Shown: positions 35,426-46,137, counted from the first letter of the stretch. The stretch: 50,766 nucleotides of DNA from Polaromonas sp. (GCF_030680935.1 NZ_JAUXUP010000064.1:1-50766); one strand, 5' to 3'. The notes: generated by a model not told the origin, from the letters alone. A program made the numbers and translations.

Positions 35426-37066
35426 ATGCTCATGACGCACGAAGTTTTTAACCAGCCTGCGCCGCTGGTGGACTACAACCTGTTCGATACGAACCGGCCG
35501 CTGCGTGATGCCCTGAAGTTCAACGCCCCGTCACTGGCGCCTGCTGAGCTGTCGGCGCTGGGCGCGCGGCTGGGCAGTGCAGAGATGCAGACCCATGCGC
35601 GGCTGGCCAACACCCACACGCCGGCGCTGCACAGCCACGACAGATTCGGCCACCGGGTGGACCAGGTCGAGTTTCATCCCGGGTATCACGAACTCATGAA
35701 ACTGTCCGTGAGCGCGGGCCTGCATGGCACGCCGTGGGCCGGGCACAGTGATTCGCCACACGTGCTTCGGGCAGCGGGTTTTATGCTGTTCACCGAGCTG
35801 GAGCCATCCACGCTGTGCCCCATCTCCATGACTTACGCGGCCACGCCGGCGCTGCGCGGCAATGCCGCGATTCATGCCGACTGGGCGCCCAAACTAGGCA
35901 GCCGAGCCTATGACCCGGCACTCAAGCTGTTTTCCGAAAAAACCGGCGTGACCATGGGCATGGGCATGACCGAAAAGCAGGGCGGCTCCGACGTGCGTGC
36001 CAACACCACACAGGCCCTAGCTGATGGAAACGACCACTGGGGCCAGCGCTTTCGGCTGACGGGCCACAAATGGTTTTTCTCGGCCCCCATGTGCGACGCT
36101 TTCCTCGTGCTCGCGCAGGCGCCGGCCGGGCTCAGTTGCTTTTTCCTGCCGCGCGTGTTGCCCGACGGCACGCTCAATGCCATTCGCATCCAGCGCCTGA
36201 AGGACAAGCTCGGCAACAAGGCCAACGCCAGTTCCGAAGTCGAGTTTGAAAGCGCCACCGCTTGGCTGGTGGGTGACGAAGGCCGCGGAATACCGCAAAT
36301 CCTGGAGATGGGCACCATGACCCGCCTCGACTGCGCCTTGGGCACCAGCGGCCTGATGCGCCAGGCCCTGTCCATCGCGCTGAACCACTGCGCCCAGCGT
36401 CAGGCTTTTGGCAAGCCGCTGATCAACCAGCCGCTGATGCGCAATGTGCTGGCCGATCTGGCGCTCGAATCCGAAGCCGCCACGGCACTGTCCATCCGCC
36501 TGGCGCGGGCCTTTGACCACGCCACGGATTCCCATGAGCAGGCCATGGCGCGCCTGCTGACGCCAGTGGCCAAATTCTGGATCTGCAAACGCGGCAGCCA
36601 CTTTGCACAGGAAACCATGGAATGCCTGGGCGGCAATGGGTATGTGGAAGAGGGCGGTGAAGGCATCATGGCGCGCATCTACCGTGAGATGCCGCTCAAT
36701 TCCATCTGGGAAGGCGCGGGCAACATCATGGCCCTCGACCTGTTGCGCGCCTTGCGCAAGGCCGACGCAGCGGCCGCGCTGGCACACGAGCTGGCGCCGG
36801 CCAAAGGCGCGCATACCGCGCTGGACCGGCTGGCAGCCGCCTTGCCAACCCGCGTGGAAGAGATGGCGACCGAAATCGAAGCGCGGCGGCTGGCGCAAGA
36901 CGTGGCGCTGGCAGTGCAGGCCGCGCTGCTTTACCAGACTGCCCCCGCTGCGGTGTTCAGCGCCTTCTGCGACTCACGGCTGGCGGGCAACTGGGGCCAG
37001 GCCTTCGGCACGCTGGGCGCCGGCACCGACTTTGACGCATTGGTTCACCGTGCGATGCCGCAATAG
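35426..37066 (+). CDS. aidB: AidB-like acyl-CoA dehydrogenase
   Basis: A 546-residue flavoprotein of the AidB/isovaleryl-CoA dehydrogenase-like group. Blocks include FHPGYHELMKLSVSAGLHGTPW, TGVTMGMGMTEKQGGSDVRANTTQA, TGHKWFFSAPMCDAFLVLAQA, and ECLGGNGYVEEGGEGIMARIYREMPLNSIWEGAGNIMALDLLRAL. E. coli AidB is part of the adaptive response to DNA alkylation; here there is no ada or alkB neighbour, so a metabolic role in the acyl-CoA cluster is as likely. Two starts fit, 35426 and 35432, with AAGGCGAC upstream. The GST gene follows after 18 bases. Confidence 0.9.
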   Translation: MLMTHEVFNQPAPLVDYNLFDTNRPLRDALKFNAPSLAPAELSALGARLGSAEMQTHARLANTHTPALHSHDRFGHRVDQVEFHPGYHELMKLSVSAGLHGTPWAGHSDSPHVLRAAGFMLFTELEPSTLCPISMTYAATPALRGNAAIHADWAPKLGSRAYDPALKLFSEKTGVTMGMGMTEKQGGSDVRANTTQALADGNDHWGQRFRLTGHKWFFSAPMCDAFLVLAQAPAGLSCFFLPRVLPDGTLNAIRIQRLKDKLGNKANASSEVEFESATAWLVGDEGRGIPQILEMGTMTRLDCALGTSGLMRQALSIALNHCAQRQAFGKPLINQPLMRNVLADLALESEAATALSIRLARAFDHATDSHEQAMARLLTPVAKFWICKRGSHFAQETMECLGGNGYVEEGGEGIMARIYREMPLNSIWEGAGNIMALDLLRALRKADAAAALAHELAPAKGAHTALDRLAAALPTRVEEMATEIEARRLAQDVALAVQAALLYQTAPAAVFSAFCDSRLAGNWGQAFGTLGAGTDFDALVHRAMPQ

Positions 37067-37084
37067 AACTTTCAGGAGACACCC

Positions 37085-38038
37085 ATGGCCGAGTTGATTC
37101 TTCACCACTACCCGACATCGCCCTTTTCAGAAAAGATCCGCCTCATCCTGGGCTACAAACAGCTGCCCTGGAAGTCGGTGGTCATCCCCAGCATCATGCC
37201 CAAGCCCGATGTGCTGGCGCTGACCGGCGGCTACCGCAAGACACCATTTTTGCAGGTCGGGGCCGACATTTATTGCGACAGCGCATTGATCGCCGACGTG
37301 CTGGAGCATCTGCAGCCCACCCCTTCGATCTACCCCGAACCCGGCAAGGGGCTGGCGCGCACGATTGCGCAATGGGCCGACAGCACCTTGTTCTGGGCCG
37401 CCATGGCGCACAACCTGGGGCCCAAAGGCGCGGCCCAGATGTTTGCCGGCGTGCCACCCGAAGCCGCCAAAGCCTTCGGTGAAGACCGCAAGTCCATGAG
37501 TTTCAACATGACACGGCTGCGCCCGGCTGACGCCGCTGCTGCGTACAGGTCTTATCTGCGGCGCCTCTCGGACATGCTTGACGAGCAGCCTTTCCTCCTC
37601 GGCCAGGTGCCCTGTATCGCCGACTTTGCGGCCTACCACCCGTTGTGGTTCACCCGGGTACGTACGCCGGTGGTGGCCGACATCCTGGCGCACACCCCCG
37701 CGGTCATCGACTGGATGGACCGCATGAACGCGATTGGCCAGGGCAGCATGGAAAAGTTTGACGCCGCGCGAGCGATTGCCGTGGCCGCCGAAGCCGAGCC
37801 GATGGCGGTGGGTCAGGGCCTGCTGACCGACAGTACCTTTCAGGACGAGCACGGCATTGCGCTGGGCAGCCGCGTCAGCATCACCGCCGAAAGTTTCGGC
37901 CCCGAGCCGACCGAAGGCGAACTGATCGCCGCGACCCGCACGCATTACACCCTGAGCCGCACCGACGAGCGGACCGGCAAACTGCATGTGCATTTTCCGC
38001 GCATCGGTTACGCGCTGAAAGCTGTTGCCCCGGCATGA
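37085..38038 (+). CDS. Glutathione S-transferase-like protein with extra C-terminal domain
   Basis: A 317-residue protein. The N-terminal thioredoxin-fold GST domain (LILHHYPTSPFSEKIRLILGY; GGYRKTPFLQVGADIYCDSALI with the cis-Pro and Asp-Ser) is followed by a helical domain (CIADFAAYHPLWF). About 85 additional residues (from ~TDSTFQDEHGIALG) form a beta-rich tail ending HVHFPRIGYALKAV. The usual GST is ~210 residues, so the tail is an add-on domain. RBS is AGGAGACACCC. It overlaps the GNAT gene by ATGA. Substrate unknown. Confidence 0.88.
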   Translation: MAELILHHYPTSPFSEKIRLILGYKQLPWKSVVIPSIMPKPDVLALTGGYRKTPFLQVGADIYCDSALIADVLEHLQPTPSIYPEPGKGLARTIAQWADSTLFWAAMAHNLGPKGAAQMFAGVPPEAAKAFGEDRKSMSFNMTRLRPADAAAAYRSYLRRLSDMLDEQPFLLGQVPCIADFAAYHPLWFTRVRTPVVADILAHTPAVIDWMDRMNAIGQGSMEKFDAARAIAVAAEAEPMAVGQGLLTDSTFQDEHGIALGSRVSITAESFGPEPTEGELIAATRTHYTLSRTDERTGKLHVHFPRIGYALKAVAPA

Positions 38039-38487
38039 GCGGGCTGCACTGGCGGGCCGTGCCCTTTGACGCACTGACTGCGCGTGACCTGTATGCGGTG
38101 CTGCAACTGCGCACCGAGGTGTTCGTGATCGAGCAGGACTGTGCCTACCAGGACATGGACGGCGCAGACCCCGCGGCCGTGCATCTTCTGGGCACTGCCG
38201 ACGACGAGCTGGTGGCCTATGCGCGCTGCTTCCCCCCCGGTGTGAAGTTTGTCGAGGCCAGCATAGGGCGGGTCATCACCCGGCAGGCGGCGCGCGGCTT
38301 GGGGATCGGGCACGAACTGATGCGCCAGGCGATGGCCTGCATGTTTCAGCGCTGGGGCCCGCAGCCCATACGGATTGGCGCGCAGGCGCGCCTGGACAAG
38401 TTTTACCAGCAGCACGGATTTTCAAAACAGGGTGAGCCGTATATCGAAGATGGCCAGCCCCATGTCGAAATGCTGCGTCCCGCTTAA
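38035..38487 (+). CDS. GNAT family acetyltransferase (ElaA-like)
   Basis: A 150-residue acyltransferase: LQLRTEVFVIEQDCAYQDMDG is the ElaA-type N-terminus, RVITRQAARGLGIGHELM the acyl-CoA phosphate loop, and FYQQHGFSKQGEPYIEDG with PHVEM the C-terminal strand. The start overlaps the stop of the GST gene (ATGA), so the two are translationally coupled. Substrate unknown. Confidence 0.9.
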   Translation: MSGLHWRAVPFDALTARDLYAVLQLRTEVFVIEQDCAYQDMDGADPAAVHLLGTADDELVAYARCFPPGVKFVEASIGRVITRQAARGLGIGHELMRQAMACMFQRWGPQPIRIGAQARLDKFYQQHGFSKQGEPYIEDGQPHVEMLRPA

Positions 38488-38502
38488 TTCAAGGAGTTAT
38501 TG

Positions 38503-39408
38503 ATGATCACGGATTTCAAAGGCAAAACGGCGGTTCTCACGGGTGCCGGCTCGGGCTTCGGCCTCGAGTGCGCGCGCATAGGCGCAAAACTCGGCATGAA
38601 CCTGGTGCTGGCCGACGTGCAGCAGGATGCACTCGACAAGGCCGCTGCCGAGATCGGTGCCACCGGGGCTCAAGTCCTTTCTTTCCGCCTGGATGTCTCC
38701 AAAGCGGCCGAGGTCGAGGCGCTGGGCGCGGCCGTGCTGGCGCGTTTCGGTGCGCCGCATTTTGTTTTCAACAACGCCGGCGTCGGCGCGGGCGGCCTGA
38801 TCTGGGAGAACACGCTCAAAGACTGGGAATGGGTCATCGGCGTCAACCTGATGGGCGTGGCCCACGGCGTGCGGGTGTTCACGCCCATGATGCTGGAGGC
38901 CGCGAAAAAAGACCCGGCCTGGCAGGGCCACATCGTCAACACCGCCAGCATGGCCGGCCTGCTCAATGCGCCCAACATGGGCATCTACAACGTCAGCAAA
39001 CATGCGGTGGTCAGCATGAGCGAGACGCTGTATCAGGACCTGTCGCTGGTCACCGACCAGATCAGCGCCTCCGTGCTGTGCCCCTTCTTTGTGCCCACCG
39101 GCATCAGCCAGAGCCAGCGCAACCGGCCTGATGATCTGCCAGCCGCCAAACCGACACGCAGCCAGCTGATCGGGCAGGCCATGAGCGACAAGGCCGTTGG
39201 CTCGGGCAAGGTCACGGCGGCCGACGTGGCGCAAAAAGTGTTTGACGCGGTGGCTGCCAACCAGTTCTACATCTACAGCCACCCCAAGGCGATTGGCTCG
39301 GTACAGACACGGCTGGAAGACATCCTGCAGGCGCGCAATCCGACCAGTCCGTTTGCGCACAAACCGGAGCTCGGTGAAGATCTGAAGAAGGCCTTGCGCG
39401 AGGCTTGA
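38503..39408 (+). CDS. Short-chain dehydrogenase/reductase
   Basis: A 301-residue SDR with TGAGSGFG as cofactor loop, VLADVQ (acidic end of strand 2, hence NAD(H) preference), FNNAGVGAGG, Ser in NTASMAG, and YNVSK as catalytic Tyr/Lys. The C-terminal region is ~40 residues longer than the minimal SDR. ATG 38503 follows AAGGAGTTATTG; the TTG three bases earlier is rejected. Probably the last gene of the large catabolic run. Substrate not assignable. Confidence 0.9.
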   Translation: MITDFKGKTAVLTGAGSGFGLECARIGAKLGMNLVLADVQQDALDKAAAEIGATGAQVLSFRLDVSKAAEVEALGAAVLARFGAPHFVFNNAGVGAGGLIWENTLKDWEWVIGVNLMGVAHGVRVFTPMMLEAAKKDPAWQGHIVNTASMAGLLNAPNMGIYNVSKHAVVSMSETLYQDLSLVTDQISASVLCPFFVPTGISQSQRNRPDDLPAAKPTRSQLIGQAMSDKAVGSGKVTAADVAQKVFDAVAANQFYIYSHPKAIGSVQTRLEDILQARNPTSPFAHKPELGEDLKKALREA

Positions 39409-39425
39409 ACTGAGGCACCCGTGTA

Positions 39426-39441
39426 TCCCCTAATTGGGGGA
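39426..39441. promoter_or_regulatory. TCCCC-TAATTG-GGGGA dyad before the secreted/membrane gene pair
   Basis: An interrupted palindrome 64 bases upstream of the next start codon, in a short promoter-sized gap. It may be a regulator site; its position also allows a weak stem-loop after the SDR gene. Regulator unknown. Confidence 0.45.
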
Positions 39442-39504
39442 TGCGCGGCAGATGGAGCGGGTCTATTCTTTTCCTCCCACTACTCAGCAGTCGAGGAGAA
39501 GTCC

Positions 39505-39822
39505 ATGAAACGCCTTGTTCGTCCGTGGAGCGTAGTTGTATGGCTCGTGCTGGCCAGCCCTGGGCTGGCGCTGGCGCAGGCAACAGGCCCCTCCGGATTC
39601 ACCAAAAAGAAGTTTGACAGTGTTGATTCGGTACCTGGCATGCATTCAGGCCATGCGGTTGCGAATTTGCCCAACATCCACGGCAGCCCCGGTGCCTGGT
39701 CCTCCTGCAGCAAGCAAGCCGCGTTGATTGAGGAGCTTGAGAAAACCGTGGCGCTGCAGACCAAACGCATCGAAGAGCTTGAGACAGCCGTCAAACTGGC
39801 CAGCAAGGGAGGCACCAAATGA
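39505..39822 (+). CDS. Small secreted protein with C-terminal coiled coil, unknown function
   Basis: 105 residues: Sec signal peptide (VVVWLVLASPGLALAQ), a central Gly/Ser/Pro region (MHSGHAVANLPNIHGSPGAW) with one Cys, and a C-terminal heptad-like helix (AALIEELEKTVALQTKRIEELETAVKLA). The ATG at 39505 has GAGGAGAAG upstream, and the signal peptide then begins at once; the frame extends further 5' without a site. It overlaps the next gene by ATGA. The coiled coil suggests oligomerisation or contact with a membrane partner. No family recognised. Confidence 0.75.
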   Translation: MKRLVRPWSVVVWLVLASPGLALAQATGPSGFTKKKFDSVDSVPGMHSGHAVANLPNIHGSPGAWSSCSKQAALIEELEKTVALQTKRIEELETAVKLASKGGTK

Positions 39823-40199
39823 GCCAGACCATTGCCGAGCAGCTTCAGGCGCAGACCGCCAGCCTCGCAGCGGCAAGGGCCGCCGTCACCCAGCAACCCA
39901 CTGCCGGTCTCCCCCCCGGCAAAGTGCCCTGGTGGTCCGTGACAGACGCCATGACGATCAGTGCGTCCATCTTGCTGTTTGGTCTTCTGGTGATGGTGCT
40001 GGCCACCTGGGCGCTGCGCCATGGCATTGCCGCCGGGCTGGTCCTGCGCCTGTTCGGCATGCTCACCATCATTGTGCTGGCGGTGTTTCTGGTGGTCGCC
40101 GGTTACGACAGCCAGCAGATTGCGCCGGTAACCGGGCTGCTGGGTACGCTGGCGGGCTACCTGGTGGGAAGAAGTGTGCAGGAGCAGCCCAAGGTCTGA
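39819..40199 (+). CDS. Small inner-membrane protein, unknown function
   Basis: 126 residues: an N-terminal polar helix (MSQTIAEQLQAQTASLAAAR), then three hydrophobic segments (ISASILLFGLLVMVLATWAL; VLRLFGMLTIIVLAVFLVVAGY; APVTGLLGTLAGYLVG). It overlaps the upstream secreted-protein gene by four bases and is likely made with it; the partners probably interact. The GLLGTLAGYLVGR end is reminiscent of small holin-like or YIP-type proteins, but that is not evidence of function. Confidence 0.72.
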   Translation: MSQTIAEQLQAQTASLAAARAAVTQQPTAGLPPGKVPWWSVTDAMTISASILLFGLLVMVLATWALRHGIAAGLVLRLFGMLTIIVLAVFLVVAGYDSQQIAPVTGLLGTLAGYLVGRSVQEQPKV

Positions 40200-40244
40200 T
40201 CCCGCTCCATTTGCGGCCCATGGCAGTCAGCAAATCGCCCGGCG

Positions 40245-40264
40245 CCACCATGCAGCCATGGTGG
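40245..40264 (+). terminator. Hairpin after the secreted/membrane pair
   Basis: CCACCATG-CAGC-CATGGTGG is a perfect 8-bp stem 45 bases after the stop, followed by TTT. Possible terminator in the convergent gap to the DM13 gene. Confidence 0.5.
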
Positions 40265-40380
40265 TTTCCGGTGGATTGGGTTGGGTTGCGCTGCGCGTAG
40301 CGTCGCGCACAGGCCGACAGTACCGGCTATACCCTGAAACGTTTTTGCCTTCGGCAGGGAACTTCCCATCAAAGCCTCTT

Positions 40381-40851
40381 TTACCGGTATCTGGCCGCCG
40401 AGATGAACTCTGAAAACGTCTCACACCAGACAAGCACGGTGTTGTAGCGCATCAGGTCTACCCCCGCCGGCACCGGGACCACAAAGTTCTTGAAGGTCTT
40501 GATCTCGCCCACACGCAGCGATTGCGACTTGAGCTTGAGAAACTGTGCCTCGTCCTCCACGAACTCTGGCACCAGATAAAGCTTGTAGTCTGGGCCGGGC
40601 GAAAGTTTGCCCACCAGCGTGATGTTTTGTTGACCCACCGACACCGTGCCTTCGCCCCAGTGCAGCAGATCGCTGCCCCGCAGATCGCGGCGCAGCGTGC
40701 CGGTGTAGGGAGCGGCCTGCGCAATCGCCTGAACGTTTGCCGAGGACGGGCCTTGCGGCGCCGTCAGAATGGGCAACAGATAGATGCCCAACCCGAACCC
40801 GAACAGCAGAACGGCAGCGTGAGATGCCGCCAGCAGCAGGGCTTTTTTCAT
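40381..40851 (-). CDS. DM13 domain membrane-anchored protein
   Basis: 156 residues: an N-terminal membrane anchor or signal (KKALLLAASHAAVLLFGFGL), a short linker, and a DM13 domain (YTGTLRRDLRGSDLLHWGEG; VGKLSPGPDYKLYLVPEF; NFVVPVPAG; YNTVLVWCETFSEFISAARYR) with the conserved Cys near the C-terminus. DM13 domains are beta-sandwich modules thought to take part in redox or electron-transfer chemistry outside the cytoplasm. The start MKKALL at 40851 is preferred; two in-frame ATGs up to 40881 overlap the DUF1223 gene. It is the downstream member of a two-gene unit. Confidence 0.85.
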   Translation of the reverse strand: MKKALLLAASHAAVLLFGFGLGIYLLPILTAPQGPSSANVQAIAQAAPYTGTLRRDLRGSDLLHWGEGTVSVGQQNITLVGKLSPGPDYKLYLVPEFVEDEAQFLKLKSQSLRVGEIKTFKNFVVPVPAGVDLMRYNTVLVWCETFSEFISAARYR

Positions 40852-40868
40852 GCCTGGTGTCATTTGTG

Positions 40869-41624
40869 TCAGCCCTGGCATTGCAGGCTCAAGGCCTGCA
40901 GGGTCTTGCCGCTGGTTGGTTCAAACACCACCAGGTTGATCTGGCGCTCATGGCCAGGTGTGGCTGCAATGCTGCGCAAAACCAGCCGCGTGGGCACAGC
41001 GCCTGCGCTTTTGTACTCACCAGCCTGGGTGTACTGGCGCACCACAAAATCGTGCTTGAGAAATTCGCCCGCGTTTTCGCCGGATTTGACTTTGGAGTTG
41101 TGCCCATGTTCGGTGACGGTCCAGTACGCAGCCCAGGCCTGCGCAGCGCCAGCGGTGCCGGGTGTGACGGTGGCTTCAAACTGGTCGTCTGCCAGCCGCT
41201 TGAGCGCAATGTGCGTGTGCGCCGCTTCCCGGGCGCCGCTGATGCGCGATTCGGCGCCGCGCCACTGCGGCCAGTCACGGCCATTGACGACCACCTGCGG
41301 CGTGTAGATGCTGCGCAGGCGATTCTTTTCTGCCAGTTCGCGTTGGCGGGTGGTGTGGGCTGGCGCGGCAAAACGGTCCACCCAGCCGATGTAGTCCCAG
41401 TAGCCCACGTGAAAAGCCTGTACCACCAGGTCTTTTCCCTTGAAGGCAGAGGCCCACTTGTCGGCTGGCGGGCAGGAGCTGCATCCCTCAGAGGTGTAGA
41501 GCTCCAGCACCGGCGTGACCAGCGTGCCCGAGGCGGCGGCGCACTGGCTTTGCATGCCAAATGTGGCTGTAGCCCAAGTCAGCAAAGCGCAAGCAGCTAT
41601 CAATTTGGAAGCGGATGAAGCCAT
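40869..41624 (-). CDS. DUF1223 family exported thioredoxin-like protein
   Basis: 251 residues: signal peptide (SKLIAACALLTWATATFG), then a thioredoxin-like domain starting VLELYTSEGCSSCPPADKW with the CxxC pair, AFHVGYWDYIGWVDRFAAP, and IYTPQVVVNGRDW. The family name is DUF1223; function is unsettled. The start is ATG 41624, since it puts the signal at the N-terminus; a longer frame to 41795 overlaps no conserved sequence. The signal peptide is encoded by a copy of the dispersed repeat (41562-41612). It is paired with the DM13 gene 17 bases downstream. Confidence 0.9.
   Translation of the reverse strand: MASSASKLIAACALLTWATATFGMQSQCAAASGTLVTPVLELYTSEGCSSCPPADKWASAFKGKDLVVQAFHVGYWDYIGWVDRFAAPAHTTRQRELAEKNRLRSIYTPQVVVNGRDWPQWRGAESRISGAREAAHTHIALKRLADDQFEATVTPGTAGAAQAWAAYWTVTEHGHNSKVKSGENAGEFLKHDFVVRQYTQAGEYKSAGAVPTRLVLRSIAATPGHERQINLVVFEPTSGKTLQALSLQCQG
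41562..41612 (+). repeat. Dispersed repeat copy 5, forming the signal-peptide codons of the DUF1223 gene
   Basis: GTGGCTGTAGCCCAAGTC ... AAAGCGCAAGCAGCTATC AATTTGGAAGC. On the minus strand it is read as ASKLIAACALLTWATAT, the hydrophobic core of the signal peptide. Confidence 0.8.
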
Positions 41625-41712
41625 GGCCGGGGTCCTTGAAAAAAAGTAACCCCTGTTTGTCGGCCAGACGCCGCTGTTCTTACTGGCTTTTGGCCTTCTG
41701 CCGCCCAGACTC

Positions 41713-42231
41713 CTAGCGCAAGGGCGGCGTGTCGGTGTGCCGCGCGCCTGACGGCACGCCATCACGTTTTTCCAGACGGTCTTCCAGCTCGCCAATATAG
41801 GCGGCCAGGGTGTTGCCGGACTGCTCGATCTTGCTGGTGATCAGCTGCTGGTTCTGGGCCAGCCGCTCCGCCAGCACGGTGGCCTGCGCGGCTTCACGCT
41901 GCTGGGCGGCCAGGGCCTGGGCTTCAAGGTATTGGCGAAGTTCGGTAAACCGGGAGGCCTCGGCCTTGTCGGCCAGCTCCCGCTGCGCGGTCAGCGCGCG
42001 CGTGGACTGGCGCATTTCCAGCAGGTGGGTGCTCTGGATATACAAGGTGGTAGCCAGGAACACCAGCAGCAGTGTGGCCAGCAATACCAGCATGACCAGC
42101 CCCAGCGGGATCTGCACGGTGGTATAGCCAAGGCTGAGCACCGATGTGCGGGTGAATTCGTCCATATTCAGCGCTGCAAAACCCGCAATCAGCACAATCG
42201 CGAGTATCAGCACAATGGTTCGGATACGCAT
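41713..42231 (-). CDS. LapA-like membrane protein with coiled-coil tail
   Basis: 172 residues: two hydrophobic segments (TIVLILAIVLIAGFAALNM; QIPLGLVMLVLLATLLLVFLA) in the spacing of the LapA/DUF1049 family, then a ~75-residue polar helix rich in Ala/Gln/Glu (RALTAQRELADKAEASRFTE ... LAERLAQNQQL) and a disordered end. LapA homologues work with lipopolysaccharide assembly proteins, but no lapB lies here. RBS is AGGAGCCACCC before ATG. Stands alone between the DUF1223 and tex genes. Confidence 0.75.
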   Translation of the reverse strand: MRIRTIVLILAIVLIAGFAALNMDEFTRTSVLSLGYTTVQIPLGLVMLVLLATLLLVFLATTLYIQSTHLLEMRQSTRALTAQRELADKAEASRFTELRQYLEAQALAAQQREAAQATVLAERLAQNQQLITSKIEQSGNTLAAYIGELEDRLEKRDGVPSGARHTDTPPLR

Positions 42232-42373
42232 GGGTGGCTCCTGAAATTGAAGGTTTCATTATGGCCGCGGGTGGCCGGTCATTTTGTAGGCAAAGTGCCT
42301 GAGTCGGGGCGGGCGGGGTGTGGCACACTCGCCCACTTTGCCTCACCTTCCGTCAGCGCCATTTCAAACTCAC

Positions 42374-44749
<2,376 letters not shown>

Positions 44750-44792
44750 GCAAAAAATCTCCCCGAGGCCCGATGGAGCGGAACTTGCGTGG

Positions 44793-44850
44793 TCAAATCC
44801 ACATCTTTCCCCTGACTGGCGGGCGCCAGCAGCTCCTGAAATCATAGCAA
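44793..44850 (+). repeat. Dispersed repeat copy 6 (intergenic)
   Basis: TCAAATCCACATCTTTCCC ... GGCGCCAGCAGCTCCTGA AATCATAGCA; a decayed copy between tex and the patatin gene, ending seven bases before the patatin start. Confidence 0.65.
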
Positions 44851-44857
44851 CCAGACC

Positions 44858-45991
44858 TTGTCCATAAACGCTCTGCGCATTTACGCCGGCCCCAAAGCAC
44901 GCCAGCACATCGCCGAACATGGCCTGCAAGCGCAGGACGTGCGGGTGGTGCCGGGCGCGGCCGGCGGGCCCAAAGGCCTGGTGCTGGGGCCGCTGGACCG
45001 CTTCATCTTTGGCGAGTGGCTGGCTTCAACCGACCAGCCGGTGCATCTGGTCGGTGCCTCGATTGGCGCCTGGCGCATGGCCACCGCCTGCCTGGCGAAC
45101 CCGATAGAGGCTTTCCAGCGCCTCGAAGACGACTACATTGCCCAGCAATTTTCCGTCGAGCCCGGCCAGAAGCGGCCCAGTGCCCATCGCGTCAGCGAGC
45201 AGTTTGGCCAGAGCCTGGCGACCTTTTACGGCGGCCGGGTACAGGAGGTGTTGCAGCACCCGCGTTACCGGCTGCACATCGTCACCTCGCGCGGGCGGCA
45301 CCTGCTGGGGCGGGAGCACAGGCTGCGTACGCCGCTGGGTTATTTCGGCGCCTTTCTGACCAACACCGTACACCGCAAGGCCATGGGCGCCTGGCTGGAG
45401 CGGGTGGTATTTTCCAGCCAGGACGCGCCTTTGCCCTTTGCCACCAGCGACTACCGCACCCGGCAGGTGGCACTCAGCGAAGCCAACTTCAACCCGGCGC
45501 TGCAGGCCAGCTGCTCCATTCCTTTCATGCTCAAGGCGGTGCACGACATTGCCGGCGCGCCGCGCGGTGCCTACTGGGACGGCGGCATCACCGACTACCA
45601 CTTGCACCTCAACTATGCTTCTGATTTGATAGCTGCGCACGCAGGCGGGGAAAGGGCTGAAGGCCAGAATGACTCAAAATCCGCAGGGCTGGTGCTGTAC
45701 CCGCACTTCCAGCAGGCCGTGGTGCCCGGTTGGCTGGACAAAAGCCTGAAGTGGCGCCACGGCGCCACCCACTTTCTGGACAACATGGTGCTGCTCGCGC
45801 CCGACCCGGCCTGGGTCAAAACGCTGCCCAACGGCAAGCTGCCCGACCGCAACGACTTTTTGCGCTACGGCACCGATGTGCCGGGCCGCATGAAGGCCTG
45901 GCGCAGCGCTGTCACATCCAGCGCGCAACTGGTGGACGAGTTGCAGGAGTGGCTGTTGCGGCCGGACATGGGGCAGGTGCACAAGCTGTAA
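44858..45991 (+). CDS. Patatin-like phospholipase
   Basis: A 377-residue cytosolic lipid acyl hydrolase candidate. The patatin dyad is visible: nucleophile Ser in LVGASIGAWRM (G-x-S-x-G) and Asp in YWDGGITDYH (DGG). An oxyanion-type GGPKGL lies ahead near residue 37. The start is TTG 44858 (MSINALRIYAG); no good ribosome site is seen because a repeat occupies the upstream gap, and an internal start is possible. Residues ~252-274 come from another repeat copy, inserted after the catalytic Asp. No signal peptide, so probably cytoplasmic. Substrate unknown. Confidence 0.87.
   Translation: MSINALRIYAGPKARQHIAEHGLQAQDVRVVPGAAGGPKGLVLGPLDRFIFGEWLASTDQPVHLVGASIGAWRMATACLANPIEAFQRLEDDYIAQQFSVEPGQKRPSAHRVSEQFGQSLATFYGGRVQEVLQHPRYRLHIVTSRGRHLLGREHRLRTPLGYFGAFLTNTVHRKAMGAWLERVVFSSQDAPLPFATSDYRTRQVALSEANFNPALQASCSIPFMLKAVHDIAGAPRGAYWDGGITDYHLHLNYASDLIAAHAGGERAEGQNDSKSAGLVLYPHFQQAVVPGWLDKSLKWRHGATHFLDNMVLLAPDPAWVKTLPNGKLPDRNDFLRYGTDVPGRMKAWRSAVTSSAQLVDELQEWLLRPDMGQVHKL
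45613..45680 (-). repeat. Dispersed repeat copy 7, in frame inside the patatin gene
   Basis: On the minus strand: ATTTTGAGTCATTCTGGCC ... GTGCGCAGCTATCAAATC AGAAGCATA. Read on the plus strand it encodes YASDLIAAHAGGERAEGQN with no stop. Confidence 0.78.
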
Positions 45992-46137
45992 GTCACCGCA
46001 ACACGCATGTCCCGAGCAAAGGCAGTTCCAGTGCAACAAGCATGGCTTCAGACCCTGTGCTAAGGTCCTTCGCGGTATGGGAAGTCGGGAAACATCCCTT
46101 ACGCCCAAGACAGCAAGAGAGTTTGAACCCCCAACCC

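Noticed and set aside
35426..37066. AidB-like gene as evidence of an alkylation-repair operon
   Set aside because: No ada, alkA or alkB gene is near and the neighbours are catabolic, so the repair role is not claimed.
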